DNA of 64,000 nucleotides, taken from positions 2,294,001 through 2,358,000 of the forward strand of contig OZ241878.1 of assembly GCA_965203365.1 (NCBI GenBank). Reading direction: 5' to 3'. Below are positions 8,301 to 16,775 of the stretch, piece by piece. The translations under genes and the position numbers were made by a program. Position 1 is the stretch's first letter; every line of letters starts with the position of its first letter. The DNA comes from VYFG01 sp965203365. GTDB taxonomy: Bacteria; Pseudomonadota; Gammaproteobacteria; Arenicellales; Poriferihabitantaceae. The notes beneath the pieces were generated by a model. The model was not told where the DNA came from. It saw nothing but the letters and a program-made list of their open reading frames with translations, and did no database searches.

Positions 8301-9100
8301 TCAGTCGTTCTTGATCATTCCCATCGTCTTGAGTGCTCGGTCCGTGGTCGTCGATTCGCGGAGATGGACAGACCCCTTCCAGACCCCGGTGGTACCGGGC
8401 AGGGGTTGGTTCTTCCGCGGATGGAATCCGGCCAGTCTGGCGATATCAATCACCCGGGGGCGGATGTCCGGCGGCCGTTCCGGCGGCGGGTGGTCTCGGA
8501 GGATGCCGTATGCCGCCAGGCGGACAGACAGGATGGCGATTTCATCCGCCGTGACGACTTGGTTGGCGGGGACATTCGGTCGGTCCCGGGCCATCCGCTT
8601 GAGATCGAACCCATCGCAGGCGGTGAGGGCATCGAAGGCCAGACACTGACGCAGATCGTCGGCGTGATCGAACTGGCGATCCAGGAGGCGGGGGCCGTTT
8701 TTCAGTGCCCGGAAGGACTCCTCGATGGTCCACCGGCGCTCGTACAGCCCACCACGGTATGGGCCGTTGGGGCATCCGCCGTCTCTTCCGGGCTCAGCAG
8801 CACCCAGTGCAAGGGCTCCTTGCCCGGCAGTGTCCCGGTCTCGGTCGCCACCCCCGCCAGCACCTCAATGGGGTCCTCATAACCCCCCCGGGAGGCCGGG
8901 GTCTTCGGCAGCAGCACCGTCACCCGGCCGGTGCGCAACTCGATCTTCGCCTGGCGGCCGGACCGCGCCCGTGGGCCGCCGCTCGCCCCGACCTTCACGG
9001 TCTTGGACCCTACCCGAGGCAGCGTGGCGACCTGGTTCCGCCCTAGCGCCGTCTCGCCATCAGCCCCCCGAACGCGGCGCTTCAGAACCGAACGCTGGCC
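8301..9100 (-). pseudogene. Decayed Tn5/IS4-type transposase (C-terminal half)
   Basis: On the minus strand an IS4/Tn5-type transposase tail can be read in two frames. The upstream frame (about 9100-8750) ends at LHWVLLSPEET...HTVVG. After a one-base loss near 8745-8752 the next frame continues YERRWTIEESFRALK, the Y-x2-R-x3-E-x6-K catalytic signature with the third DDE acid. It then runs through QCLAFDALTAC to the C-terminal IARLAGFHPRKNQPLPG block, homologous to the Tn5 end IARLGGFMDSKRTG. The N-terminal half with the two catalytic Asp residues is missing. Related relics lie at 17681, 27838 and 28850-30789. Confidence 0.82.
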
Positions 9101-9120
9101 CAGTATCCGTTTTTGCCCAA

Positions 9121-9154
9121 ACCGGTCCCCGGCGAACTGTAACCGGGGACCGGT
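9121..9154 (-). terminator. Strong hairpin after the lipoprotein gene
   Basis: A perfect 12-bp inverted repeat, ACCGGTCCCCGG (9121-9132) and its complement (9143-9154), with a 10-base loop. It starts 29 bases past the lipoprotein stop and is followed on the minus strand by only a short T-rich stretch (TTTGGG). Probable terminator; it also separates this gene from the transposase relic. Confidence 0.7.
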
Positions 9155-9183
9155 ACTCCCGTTTGCGGTGGGGTGGATCCCCC

Positions 9184-11019
9184 TTACGGCTGCTTGTCCA
9201 CCCCATAGGCACCGTGCACGGAGCCGTTCAGGAAGTAGCCGGTGAACCGGCCCTGGATGGCACCGGGAACTACCGTGGCATCGTCCTTGCGCGCCGCCAG
9301 ACTTTTCTGATCTTCCAGGAAGACGCTCGTGAACGTGCCTTTCTTTGCGACGTTGTCCGCCGACGTCACGCCTTGGTCGTACTCGAAGTACGCGAAATTG
9401 TCCTGCAGGAAGTTATCGGCCGTCATCTTGAGGGTCCATTCGTTCTCCTCCCCCCCGGACAACTGGAAATTCGAGATGGTCCCGCTGATATCGTGTCGCT
9501 CCGATGTGGGGATGCTGTTGCCGCCGAACTTCACCTCGAATTTCGCATCCGCCTTGAAGACCCCGGCCGAAGCCCGGTCAAGCACGCCTTTCTTCAGCGT
9601 CTTATGAACGTAGGCACCGATCGCCGGACCGGCATAGGTCGCCTTGCCCTCCACCGCGCTGAGCTTGTTGTTGTTGCTGGCGCCTCCGCCGGTCTTGGTC
9701 AGGAGTATGCTGTTGCCATCGGTGTTGGCGACAAACTGCCCCGGCACGCCCGTCCACCCCTGCACGTTGTTGTAGGTGACCACGCCGTCCTTCTCCGTCT
9801 CATTCAGCCACATGCCAAAGCCGTAATTGAATTTAGACCGGTCTGCCAAGTTCGAGACTTTAATGCGGCTGTCCCTCGTGACGGTCCCGGCGTCCTTGTC
9901 CTCGGTGGTGCGCACGTACACCGCGGACTTCCAATTCCCGCCGATATCCCGCAGCACGGCCGGCACTTCGCCCCGCACCCGGTTCTGGTTCGTACCAAAG
10001 ACCAGGACTAGGCTGCCGTCCTGGATATCGGAGGCCAACTCAAGGTTTTCCTGGTTCGCTCCCGTGCGGAAGCCGTAAGCAGTGGCCACGACTGGGTTCG
10101 TCGCCGCGCCGATGGCCGTCTCCATACTGAGGGCGGCCTTGTTCAGGGCTGGCCTTATCTTGTCCCGCACCATGTCGGCGTATCTCTCGGCCTCCATCCG
10201 GGCCTGCTCGGCTTCGGCCTTGGCCGCCTTCGCCGCCACCAGCGTGGTCGCCGCCTGCGCCCGGTCACTCGCCGCCTTCGCCGCCGCGGCCTTCGCCTTC
10301 GCCTGGTCAGATTCGCTCTGGGCGAGGACCCGGTAGGCACTCACCCCATCCGCCGCCCGCTGCGCCGCCTGGTAGGCGTCCATCGCCGCCTGCTTGACAG
10401 TGACCAACTGGCCGACATCGCGGGCCGCCGCCACTTTGGCCACGAAATGCACCACATTGATCCGGGCCTGCTGGGCCACCTCCTTCGCCAGTTTCGCCGC
10501 CTCCAGGGTCCGGGCCATCTGCGCCTGGTCGCTCGCCACCTTCGCCGAATCAACCAGTTTCTTCGCGGCATCGTAGGCGGTCCGGTCGGACTCCTTGTCC
10601 GCCTCGACCGCCGCCAGCGCCGCCTGCGCCGCCTGGTAGGCGTCCATCGCCGCCTGCGCCGCCGCCACTATGTCCACAAAGTCCCGCGCCGCCCGGCTAG
10701 CGGCTTCGGCGGCCTGCTGCTCGGCCCGGGCCGCCTCCAGGGTCCGGGCCGCCTGCGCCCGGTCGCTCGCCGCCTTCGCCGCCTTCACTTTCTTTTCCGC
10801 TTCCGCGTAAGCCGTCGGGTTCGCGGCCTTGCTGGCCATGACCCGTTGCAAGGCAGTCTGGGCCTCGGTATGCGCCGTTGCCGCTTCCTCCTTCGCCTCC
10901 ATCAGGGGGCCCGACTGAATCGATCCCATCGTCGAACTGCCGCCCCCGCAACCCGCTCCCATCAGGGCGAAGACCATCACCAGCGTGAACAGGAGCCCCC
11001 TTGTTTTTCCATCACTCAT
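9184..11019 (-). CDS. Alanine-rich coiled-coil lipoprotein with C-terminal TbpB-like beta-barrel domain
   Basis: 611 residues. An N-terminal signal peptide ends in ALMGAGC, a near-lipobox with probable lipidated Cys24 (the -3 position is Gly, not Leu, so lipidation is likely but imperfect). Residues about 38-290 are Ala/Lys/Glu/Gln-rich helix with three approximate repeats built around (K)AASDRAQAARTLEAA and QAAMDAYQAAQ. Residues about 300-611 are beta-rich and end like the transferrin-binding-protein B-lobe: a GKATY..GPAIGAYV strand pair, ISGTISNF, and GRFTGYFLNGSVHGAYG in place of the usual G-x-FYG...EVGG. RBS AAGAGG precedes the ATG. Expected on the cell surface, but no TonB receptor or Slam gene is adjacent, so the ligand is unknown. 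A 17-base G tract at the promoter suggests on/off variation. Confidence 0.8.
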   Translation of the reverse strand: MSDGKTRGLLFTLVMVFALMGAGCGGGSSTMGSIQSGPLMEAKEEAATAHTEAQTALQRVMASKAANPTAYAEAEKKVKAAKAASDRAQAARTLEAARAEQQAAEAASRAARDFVDIVAAAQAAMDAYQAAQAALAAVEADKESDRTAYDAAKKLVDSAKVASDQAQMARTLEAAKLAKEVAQQARINVVHFVAKVAAARDVGQLVTVKQAAMDAYQAAQRAADGVSAYRVLAQSESDQAKAKAAAAKAASDRAQAATTLVAAKAAKAEAEQARMEAERYADMVRDKIRPALNKAALSMETAIGAATNPVVATAYGFRTGANQENLELASDIQDGSLVLVFGTNQNRVRGEVPAVLRDIGGNWKSAVYVRTTEDKDAGTVTRDSRIKVSNLADRSKFNYGFGMWLNETEKDGVVTYNNVQGWTGVPGQFVANTDGNSILLTKTGGGASNNNKLSAVEGKATYAGPAIGAYVHKTLKKGVLDRASAGVFKADAKFEVKFGGNSIPTSERHDISGTISNFQLSGGEENEWTLKMTADNFLQDNFAYFEYDQGVTSADNVAKKGTFTSVFLEDQKSLAARKDDATVVPGAIQGRFTGYFLNGSVHGAYGVDKQP

Positions 11020-11045
11020 GGCAGTAAACCTCTTAATTTAAGTGG

Positions 11046-11074
11046 ATTGTAGAATTCAGAGCATCTGACTCTAC
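11046..11074 (-). promoter_or_regulatory. Putative promoter of the lipoprotein gene
   Basis: TACAAT (minus strand 11051-11046) is a good -10 hexamer 26 bases before the ATG. The -35 position, 17 bp upstream, falls at about 11069-11074 (GTAGAG), a poor -35 that directly abuts the poly-G tract. Confidence 0.5.
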
Positions 11075-11090
11075 CCCCCCCCCCCCCCCC
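11074..11090. repeat. 17-bp homopolymeric C (G on minus strand) tract
   Basis: Seventeen consecutive C on the plus strand, read as G17 upstream of the lipoprotein gene, 55 bases before its ATG and next to the -35 position. Tracts of this length change size by slipped-strand mispairing. No other homopolymer of this length was seen in the window. Confidence 0.97.
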
Positions 11091-11605
11091 GAAAAATCAA
11101 CCCCGGATCCCGACCTTTCGGGGGAAAAATGACTCCCGTTTCACTGTTGCCCACAGCCCCCTCGGCGCGTTGACCCCAGGCGCGACCTATCAACTCATCA
11201 CACTTAACTCCGCCCTCTTTCTACCCTCCCCGCTTCTAGTCTGAAGTGCAACAATTAGCCCCGCTCACGGAATGAGGGCATCCCCCGAATGCGGGAAGCA
11301 CGGCGGCGACCAGAAAATTCAGCTCTCCCAGAGAGCGTCTGTCAAGATCCGGCTTTCCTTAGTGGAGGGATGACTGATTCGGCTCGGGTGCGTCGGGATC
11401 CGGACCGAATTGGAACTGTCTCCCTCCGCCACATATCCTCTCATGCGGATTAAGTGAAAACATTCTCATGAGACCCTTTCGAGTGGGTGCTCACCCAACC
11501 AGAACGACCCGGTCTCCTTCCTGCTCCGGGACCGGATGAACGAATGGCCCATCGAAGATCAGGCCATCCATTACAATCAAAGGAAGCGGTCATCTTGCAG
11601 CAATC
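11091..11605. other. Intergenic region between lipoprotein and ccoI
   Basis: No ORF with recognisable content. It must hold the divergent promoters of both genes. A TACAAT hexamer near 11571 could serve ccoI but no good -35 accompanies it. Confidence 0.5.
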
Positions 11606-14059
11606 ATGTCGACCCTGAATGCGACTACCCTAGCGTCTGCCGAAGAAACCGGCCCACAGCCCGCCTGCTTCCACTGCGGGCTGCGCGTGGTATCGCCCGG
11701 GGAATTCCAGTTCGGCTCGAAAGACGACCTTCGGGAATTCTGCTGTGGTGGATGTCTGGCCGTCTCCGAATTGATCCATGCCGGCGGATTGGAGCGCTAT
11801 TACACCCTACGGGATGCTCCCGGAAATCGTCTGGACCCCTGGGACAACGAACAGTTCCTGGCCTACGACGACCCCCGGTTGCAGCAGGGCTGGCTGACTC
11901 GGCAGGACGATCTGGCCACCGCGGAATTCCTGGTCGAAGGCATTGCCTGTGCCGCCTGTGTGTGGTTGATAGAACATCGCCTCGCGCAAATTGTCGGGGT
12001 GAAATCGGTCTATGTGAACTTCAGTACCCATCGGCTGGAGGTATCCTGGGACCTGTGCCGAACCCCGGTGAGTGATTTGATGATGGCCGTTCGCCAGATT
12101 GGCTATGGGATCCTGCCCTATACCCGGGAAGTCGGCCGATCGCGGCAGGAAGCGCTGCAACGGGCGCTGCTCAAGCGTTTGGGATTGGCCGGGGCTCTCG
12201 GCATGCAGGTTATGGTGATCAGCGTGGCCCTGTATGCCGGCGACTGGTTCGGCATCGAACCGGCACTTGAGCAGTTTCTGCGTCGCGTCAACCTCCTGCT
12301 GACCATACCGATTATTGGCTATGCAGCTCACCCCTTCTTTCGCGGGGCCTGGCGAGGCATTTGTACCCGCAGCCCCGGTATGGACCTACCGGTCAGCCTG
12401 GGCATCCTGCTGGCGTTCATGGGGAGTCTGTGGGCGACACTCGGCGGCCGTGGCGAGATTTACTTTGACTCCATTGCGATGTTTGTCTTCTTTCTGCTGG
12501 GTGCCCGCTATCTGGAGCTCAGTACGCGGCTCAAGGGATCCCGCGCCATGGATTCATTGGCGGCCGTGGTACCCCAAACAGCTCGTCGGCAACGGAAGGA
12601 CCGCACCTACGAAACAGTGCCCATCGTGGAGACCAAGCCCGGAGAGCATCTCCTGATCCGGGCCGGCGAGGTGGTGCCGACAGACGGCGTGATTGTGGTA
12701 GGCGATTCCTTGTTCGACGAGTCGATTCTGACCGGGGAAGATCGGCCCGCCGAGCGAAGGGTGGGAGATTCTGTCATCTCCGGCTCGATGAATCTGTCGC
12801 AACCCGTCACCATGGCCATCACGACCCTCCCGGGGGCGACGGTGCTGGATTCGATACTGCGTCTGGCGGAGCGATCCCATGCGGACAAACCCTACATTTC
12901 CCGATTGGCGGAACAGGTATCGCGCTGGTTCGTGTGCGGGGTCCTCCTGCTGGCACTATGTACCGCCATCTGGGGGCTGTGGTGGGGCCACCCCGACTGG
13001 ATGTCCACGACCATTGCCGTCTTGGTGGTGACCTGTCCCTGTGCCTTGTCTCTCGCCACTCCCCTGGCACTGCATGCCGCCACCGGCAGTCTGACCACAT
13101 ACGGTGTGCACATCATCCATCGCCATGCGCTGGAAACACTTCGTCGGGTGAATCATGTCGTTTTCGACAAGACGGGCACTCTGACGCGTGGCGAAATGAT
13201 CCTGGACCGTGTCATCACCCCCGACACCGTGGACGCTACGCAGATGATCCGAATCGCGGCCGCCCTGGAGCAAGGTACCAATCACCCCTTGGCCCGACCG
13301 TTACTCGAGGCTGCCGGGAAAGATCCGTTACCGCAGATGACCGATTTTGTGACCGTACCCGGACGTGGTCTTAGTGGCTGTGTGGACGGAAAATACTATC
13401 GACTGGGCTCGGCGGCCTTTGTCCAGGAGGTCCACCGCCATTGCCCGATAGACGACCCCATGGAAACCGCTCGCCATACGGTCGTGATGCTGGGGGATAA
13501 ATCGACGGTGCTGGCCACCTTCTGGTTTCTCGACCACCACCGACCTGGCGCCACCGATCTCGTCCGACAGTTGCAGAACGAAGGCATCAAGCTCTCCATT
13601 TTGTCCGGTGACCGTGCTCGGACCGTCGTCCACCTCGCCCAGGAACTGGGCATTGATGAAGCGCACGGCGGATGCCTGCCCGAAGAGAAGCTCGCGACCC
13701 TAGACCAGTGGATCGAAGCGGGCGATGTCGTGGCCATGGTCGGTGACGGCATCAATGACGCCCCCGCTCTGTCAAGGGCACATCTCGGCATTGCCATCAC
13801 CCGGCATGTCAATCTGGCGGCCGCGAATGCCGACCTAGCCGTCTCCGCAGACAGTCTCGGGGTGATCAATGTCACTCGCCATCTGGCCAATCGCACCTTC
13901 CGCATCATTCACCAGAATATCATCTGGGCATTGACTTATAATATCTTGGCGGTGCCCGCGGCTTTGGCTGGTATGGTGCCTCCATGGCTAGCCGGCATCG
14001 GCATGTCCTTGAGTTCTGTGGTGGTGGTGGTGAATGCGGCCCGCTTAAGCAACCGGTGA
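11606..14059 (+). CDS. ccoI: P1B-type copper-transporting ATPase CcoI/FixI, cbb3 oxidase maturation
   Basis: Inner-membrane Cu-exporting ATPase that supplies copper for cbb3-type cytochrome oxidase assembly. 817 residues. An N-terminal Cys-rich segment (CFHCG at 21, CCGGC at 46) precedes a heavy-metal domain with GIACAACVWL (CxxC about residues 113-116). Then come the membrane domain with the CPC ion-binding motif in TCPCALSLATP, the phosphorylation site DKTGTLT and the hinge GDGINDAPAL. The N-terminal Cys-rich block and direct linkage to ccoS separate it from general CopA pumps. Four bases lie between its stop and ccoS. Neither ccoNOPQ nor ccoGH is in the window. Confidence 0.93.
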   Translation: MSTLNATTLASAEETGPQPACFHCGLRVVSPGEFQFGSKDDLREFCCGGCLAVSELIHAGGLERYYTLRDAPGNRLDPWDNEQFLAYDDPRLQQGWLTRQDDLATAEFLVEGIACAACVWLIEHRLAQIVGVKSVYVNFSTHRLEVSWDLCRTPVSDLMMAVRQIGYGILPYTREVGRSRQEALQRALLKRLGLAGALGMQVMVISVALYAGDWFGIEPALEQFLRRVNLLLTIPIIGYAAHPFFRGAWRGICTRSPGMDLPVSLGILLAFMGSLWATLGGRGEIYFDSIAMFVFFLLGARYLELSTRLKGSRAMDSLAAVVPQTARRQRKDRTYETVPIVETKPGEHLLIRAGEVVPTDGVIVVGDSLFDESILTGEDRPAERRVGDSVISGSMNLSQPVTMAITTLPGATVLDSILRLAERSHADKPYISRLAEQVSRWFVCGVLLLALCTAIWGLWWGHPDWMSTTIAVLVVTCPCALSLATPLALHAATGSLTTYGVHIIHRHALETLRRVNHVVFDKTGTLTRGEMILDRVITPDTVDATQMIRIAAALEQGTNHPLARPLLEAAGKDPLPQMTDFVTVPGRGLSGCVDGKYYRLGSAAFVQEVHRHCPIDDPMETARHTVVMLGDKSTVLATFWFLDHHRPGATDLVRQLQNEGIKLSILSGDRARTVVHLAQELGIDEAHGGCLPEEKLATLDQWIEAGDVVAMVGDGINDAPALSRAHLGIAITRHVNLAAANADLAVSADSLGVINVTRHLANRTFRIIHQNIIWALTYNILAVPAALAGMVPPWLAGIGMSLSSVVVVVNAARLSNR

Positions 14060-14063
14060 ATGT

Positions 14064-14396
14064 ATGGAGATCATCTACCTGCTGATTCCACTGTCGATCG
14101 TTCTGGTCGCGATGATCATCGGGGCCTTCTTGTGGTCCGTGCGTAGCGGACAATTCGACGACCTCAACGGCCCGGCATACCGAATCTTGATGGACGACGA
14201 CACCCCCGTCAGGACGACACAAGCCCCGACCCCCTCCGCCCGCCCGCCTGATCGTCCGGTCCAGATCGTCCCCCACAATCCAGGAACCCATCAAGGCGAT
14301 ACAGGGCAGGCCACCCTCGTGACCGTTCATCCCCCGGATCAAGAACCGCCCCTGAAGGAGCCGGGATCGTCCGGCTCCGGAACGTCAAAGCGATGA
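14064..14396 (+). CDS. ccoS: Cbb3-type cytochrome oxidase assembly protein CcoS
   Basis: Small membrane protein needed for cofactor insertion into cbb3 oxidase. One transmembrane helix at about residues 4-27, then the family signature FLWSVRSGQFDDLNGPAYRILMDDD. Typical CcoS proteins are about 50-70 residues; this one has 110, because a Pro/Thr-rich hydrophilic tail follows the conserved part. The tail is unrelated to anything I recognise and could be a read-through into former intergenic sequence. Directly follows ccoI, so it is co-transcribed. Confidence 0.9.
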   Translation: MEIIYLLIPLSIVLVAMIIGAFLWSVRSGQFDDLNGPAYRILMDDDTPVRTTQAPTPSARPPDRPVQIVPHNPGTHQGDTGQATLVTVHPPDQEPPLKEPGSSGSGTSKR

Positions 14397-14724
14397 ATGC
14401 GCCCATCCTCTGGAATCCCCCCGGACGGCTTGACCCAGTCGAATGGCAAAACACCGAGTTTTCTGATGGATACGACACCATTCCCCACCCAGAGCGGGAA
14501 CGACATCCGATCTGTCGAACCGTCTGCCGAGACGAACTGGCAGACAGCCAGCTGGCCGTGAACTCTCTTTGTTCCGGTAACTCCTCATCCCTTGAAACGG
14601 TCGCGCCCGGAAAAGTAGTCCCAATGCTCGTGTGTGAAGACCACATGAGGCATTGTCTTTTCGACCCATAACGCATGGTCGCCAGCATGCTATGATGAGA
14701 TGTCATCCTGCGAGGAATCTCTGT
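14397..14724. other. Region with no recognisable gene
   Basis: Overlapping short frames on both strands have no family signature. On the minus strand a short piece near 14595-14690 reads like protein (HVVFTHEHWDYFSGRDRFKG then stop) and may be a relic, but I cannot name it. Confidence 0.4.
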
Positions 14725-15580
14725 ATGACCGCTCACCCCTTCGAACTGCCGGTCGGCGAATCGGCTTTTCGGGCCATCCGCAGCCGGGGCTTTTACCTTT
14801 TACTATGTGGACAAGACGGCCCATCTGCACAGCCTGACCAGTAAAAGCAGCTACTGGTTCCTTTCCCGCCCGCGCCGCTTCGGCAAGACCCTGCTGGTCG
14901 ATACCCTGCAGGAACTGTTCGGAGGTAGCGAGGAGTTGTTCCGAGGCCTACATATTCACCAACGCTGTGACTGGGAGACGACCCATCCCGTGGTGCGGCT
15001 GAGCTTCGATGCCGAATACCACCACCCGGACACCCTGCACAGCAGCATCCGGACCCAGTTGGCCGCCCATGAAGAGGCAGCCGGCCTGCCCCCCCCATCG
15101 TGGGATCAGGCCACCCCGGACCGATTGCAGACCCTGATTCGCCGGCTGGCCGACAAGACGGGGCAGCAGGTGGTGGTGCTGGTGGACGAATACGACAAGC
15201 CGATCCTGGATGGGCTGGACGACTCCGAACTGGTCGAGGTCCACCGGACGATCCTGCGCGGTCTGTACGGCATCCTCAAGGGCTGCGCCCGCTGGCTGCG
15301 CTTCGTGTTCGTCACCGGCATCAGCATGTATTCGCGGGTCAGTGGGTTCTCGGGACTCAACAGTCTCAATGACCTCAGTCTGATGCCGCGCTATGCCACC
15401 ATCTGCGGCTATACCGAGACCGACCTGGAGACGGTGTTCGCGCCGGAACTCGAGGGCGTGTCCGCCAAAGACCGGGCCCGGATTCGCCGCTGGTACAATG
15501 GCTACCGTTGGCGCGGTGAGACGACAGTCTATAACCCGTTCGATTGCCTGGCGACAGCAGGGGTACCCAGAGAGCTGTGA
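14725..15580 (+). pseudogene. Broken AAA-ATPase-like protein (PF09820 family)
   Basis: The intact family has an N-terminal AAA-ATPase-like domain and a C-terminal PD-(D/E)XK nuclease-like domain of about 200 residues. Here the ATG at 14725 starts the usual FELPVGESAFRAIRSRGFY. The frame is then broken by an exact 7-bp tandem duplication CTTTTAC (14790-14796 and 14797-14803), after which the other frame continues YVDKTAHLHSL...FLSRPRRFGKTLLVDTLQELF (Walker-A-like). VVVLVDEYDKPILD (Walker B) and the RRWYNGYRW block follow. The protein stops just after YNPFDCL, where the family normally continues to WFETGTPTFL, so the nuclease-like domain is gone. Confidence 0.85.
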
Positions 15581-15824
15581 CCGAACTGTGCGGCCCCAAT
15601 GCCTGACCTGAGGCTTGCCGTCAATCGTCACTGAGCATTCCGTGGGATAATGCCGGGTATACTATTCGGGGGGTGAGTGGTTGCCTTTTCCGGAATATTC
15701 GCAAGCCGGTCTGCCTTACCCCAGCCGAGCCATCGAGCCGCATTCTGACGATGCCATTTTCATATCGGTGAAGGGTATCCGTGGCCACTCGATACCTTGT
15801 GGCCCACAGGTCAGATCAGCAAGA

Positions 15825-16775
15825 TCAAAACTCAAACCGACCCTGCAGGGTGCCAACGAACTGACCTTCCGGTTGCGCCTTGAACTCCCGGCCGAGCCAA
15901 GTCAGGCCATAGAACACATCAAACCGTCTGCCGGTGTACACGACACCACCCCGGACCCGCACTCGGGCTGAAGTCAGGGTATAACCAAAATTTTCCGGCA
16001 GATAGAGGCTATCGTCGATCTTGGCGATGTCCGCTCCCACCACGAAGCCCCACCCGGAAGTTAGGCGATGGCCGTAGGGCACCCGGTGTCCCGTGGTTTC
16101 AACCCGCATCGTCAGATCCTCCGAGCCGGATCCGAACATCAGGTCCGCCCCTAGGCGCACCAGATCTTCAGTCCCGACGCGCACCTCCACAAAGGGACGC
16201 AATACTCGATCTTCCCAGCGCAGGGCTCTACCCGCCTCGGCACTCACGTCCAGTCGAACCGTGTTGGGGATCTGGAAGTCCAGCAGATTGGGGGTATCGA
16301 ATCCGAGGATCTTGTGAAGTCGGGTCTGAAAATCATACAGCCCGGTCTGCTGACCAATGATGGCCAGGTCGCCACCCACCCGCAAGTCGATCGTGTTCAT
16401 GACGACATAGCTGTGCAGTCCAAAGGCCAGCACCCCGGCATGTCGCCGGTCGTCTGGATGCGGATTCCCGACATCGGCGGGCATCAGCACATCGGACCGG
16501 AAACGATACTCCAGCAATTCTCCGAGTCGTGGTGACCATTCGCCAGCCTTGCTTGCCCCAGCCAGCACACCCACCTCGACGGACGAACTTCGCCAGCGAT
16601 CATGCCAGTCCCCCAGAGAATCATTGGATACCGTGAGGGCAAAGTGGAGCGGTCTGGCGTCTTCTGCCACTGCCAGCCCCGGTCTGCAGACCAAGACCAG
16701 CGTGATGAAGAGCCCGATGACAGCGACGGGGACCCGTTGCCGAATCGCACTGCCGAAAAAACCCGAAAGCGACAT
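15825..16775 (-). CDS. LpxR-type outer-membrane lipid A deacylase (DUF2219 family)
   Basis: LpxR-type proteins are 12-stranded outer-membrane beta-barrels that remove the 3'-acyloxyacyl group of lipid A. After the ATG at 16775 there is a signal peptide ending GLAVA. The mature N-terminus FALTVSNDSLG carries the Asn-Asp pair that matches the LpxR active site, and HPDDRRHAGVLAFG fits the family D-x-R-x-AG block. The HKILG segment supplies the expected catalytic His. The rest alternates as amphipathic beta strands and ends in Phe, as outer-membrane barrels do. 316 residues, matching LpxR (about 319). The frame is open to 16865. No lipid A genes are nearby, so activity is inferred from family only. 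Confidence 0.72.
   Translation of the reverse strand: MSLSGFFGSAIRQRVPVAVIGLFITLVLVCRPGLAVAEDARPLHFALTVSNDSLGDWHDRWRSSSVEVGVLAGASKAGEWSPRLGELLEYRFRSDVLMPADVGNPHPDDRRHAGVLAFGLHSYVVMNTIDLRVGGDLAIIGQQTGLYDFQTRLHKILGFDTPNLLDFQIPNTVRLDVSAEAGRALRWEDRVLRPFVEVRVGTEDLVRLGADLMFGSGSEDLTMRVETTGHRVPYGHRLTSGWGFVVGADIAKIDDSLYLPENFGYTLTSARVRVRGGVVYTGRRFDVFYGLTWLGREFKAQPEGQFVGTLQGRFEF

Noticed and set aside
14209..14736. 176-codon minus-strand ORF after ccoS
   Set aside because: Low-complexity, Ser/Arg/Gly-rich composition, overlaps ccoS on the other strand, no family.
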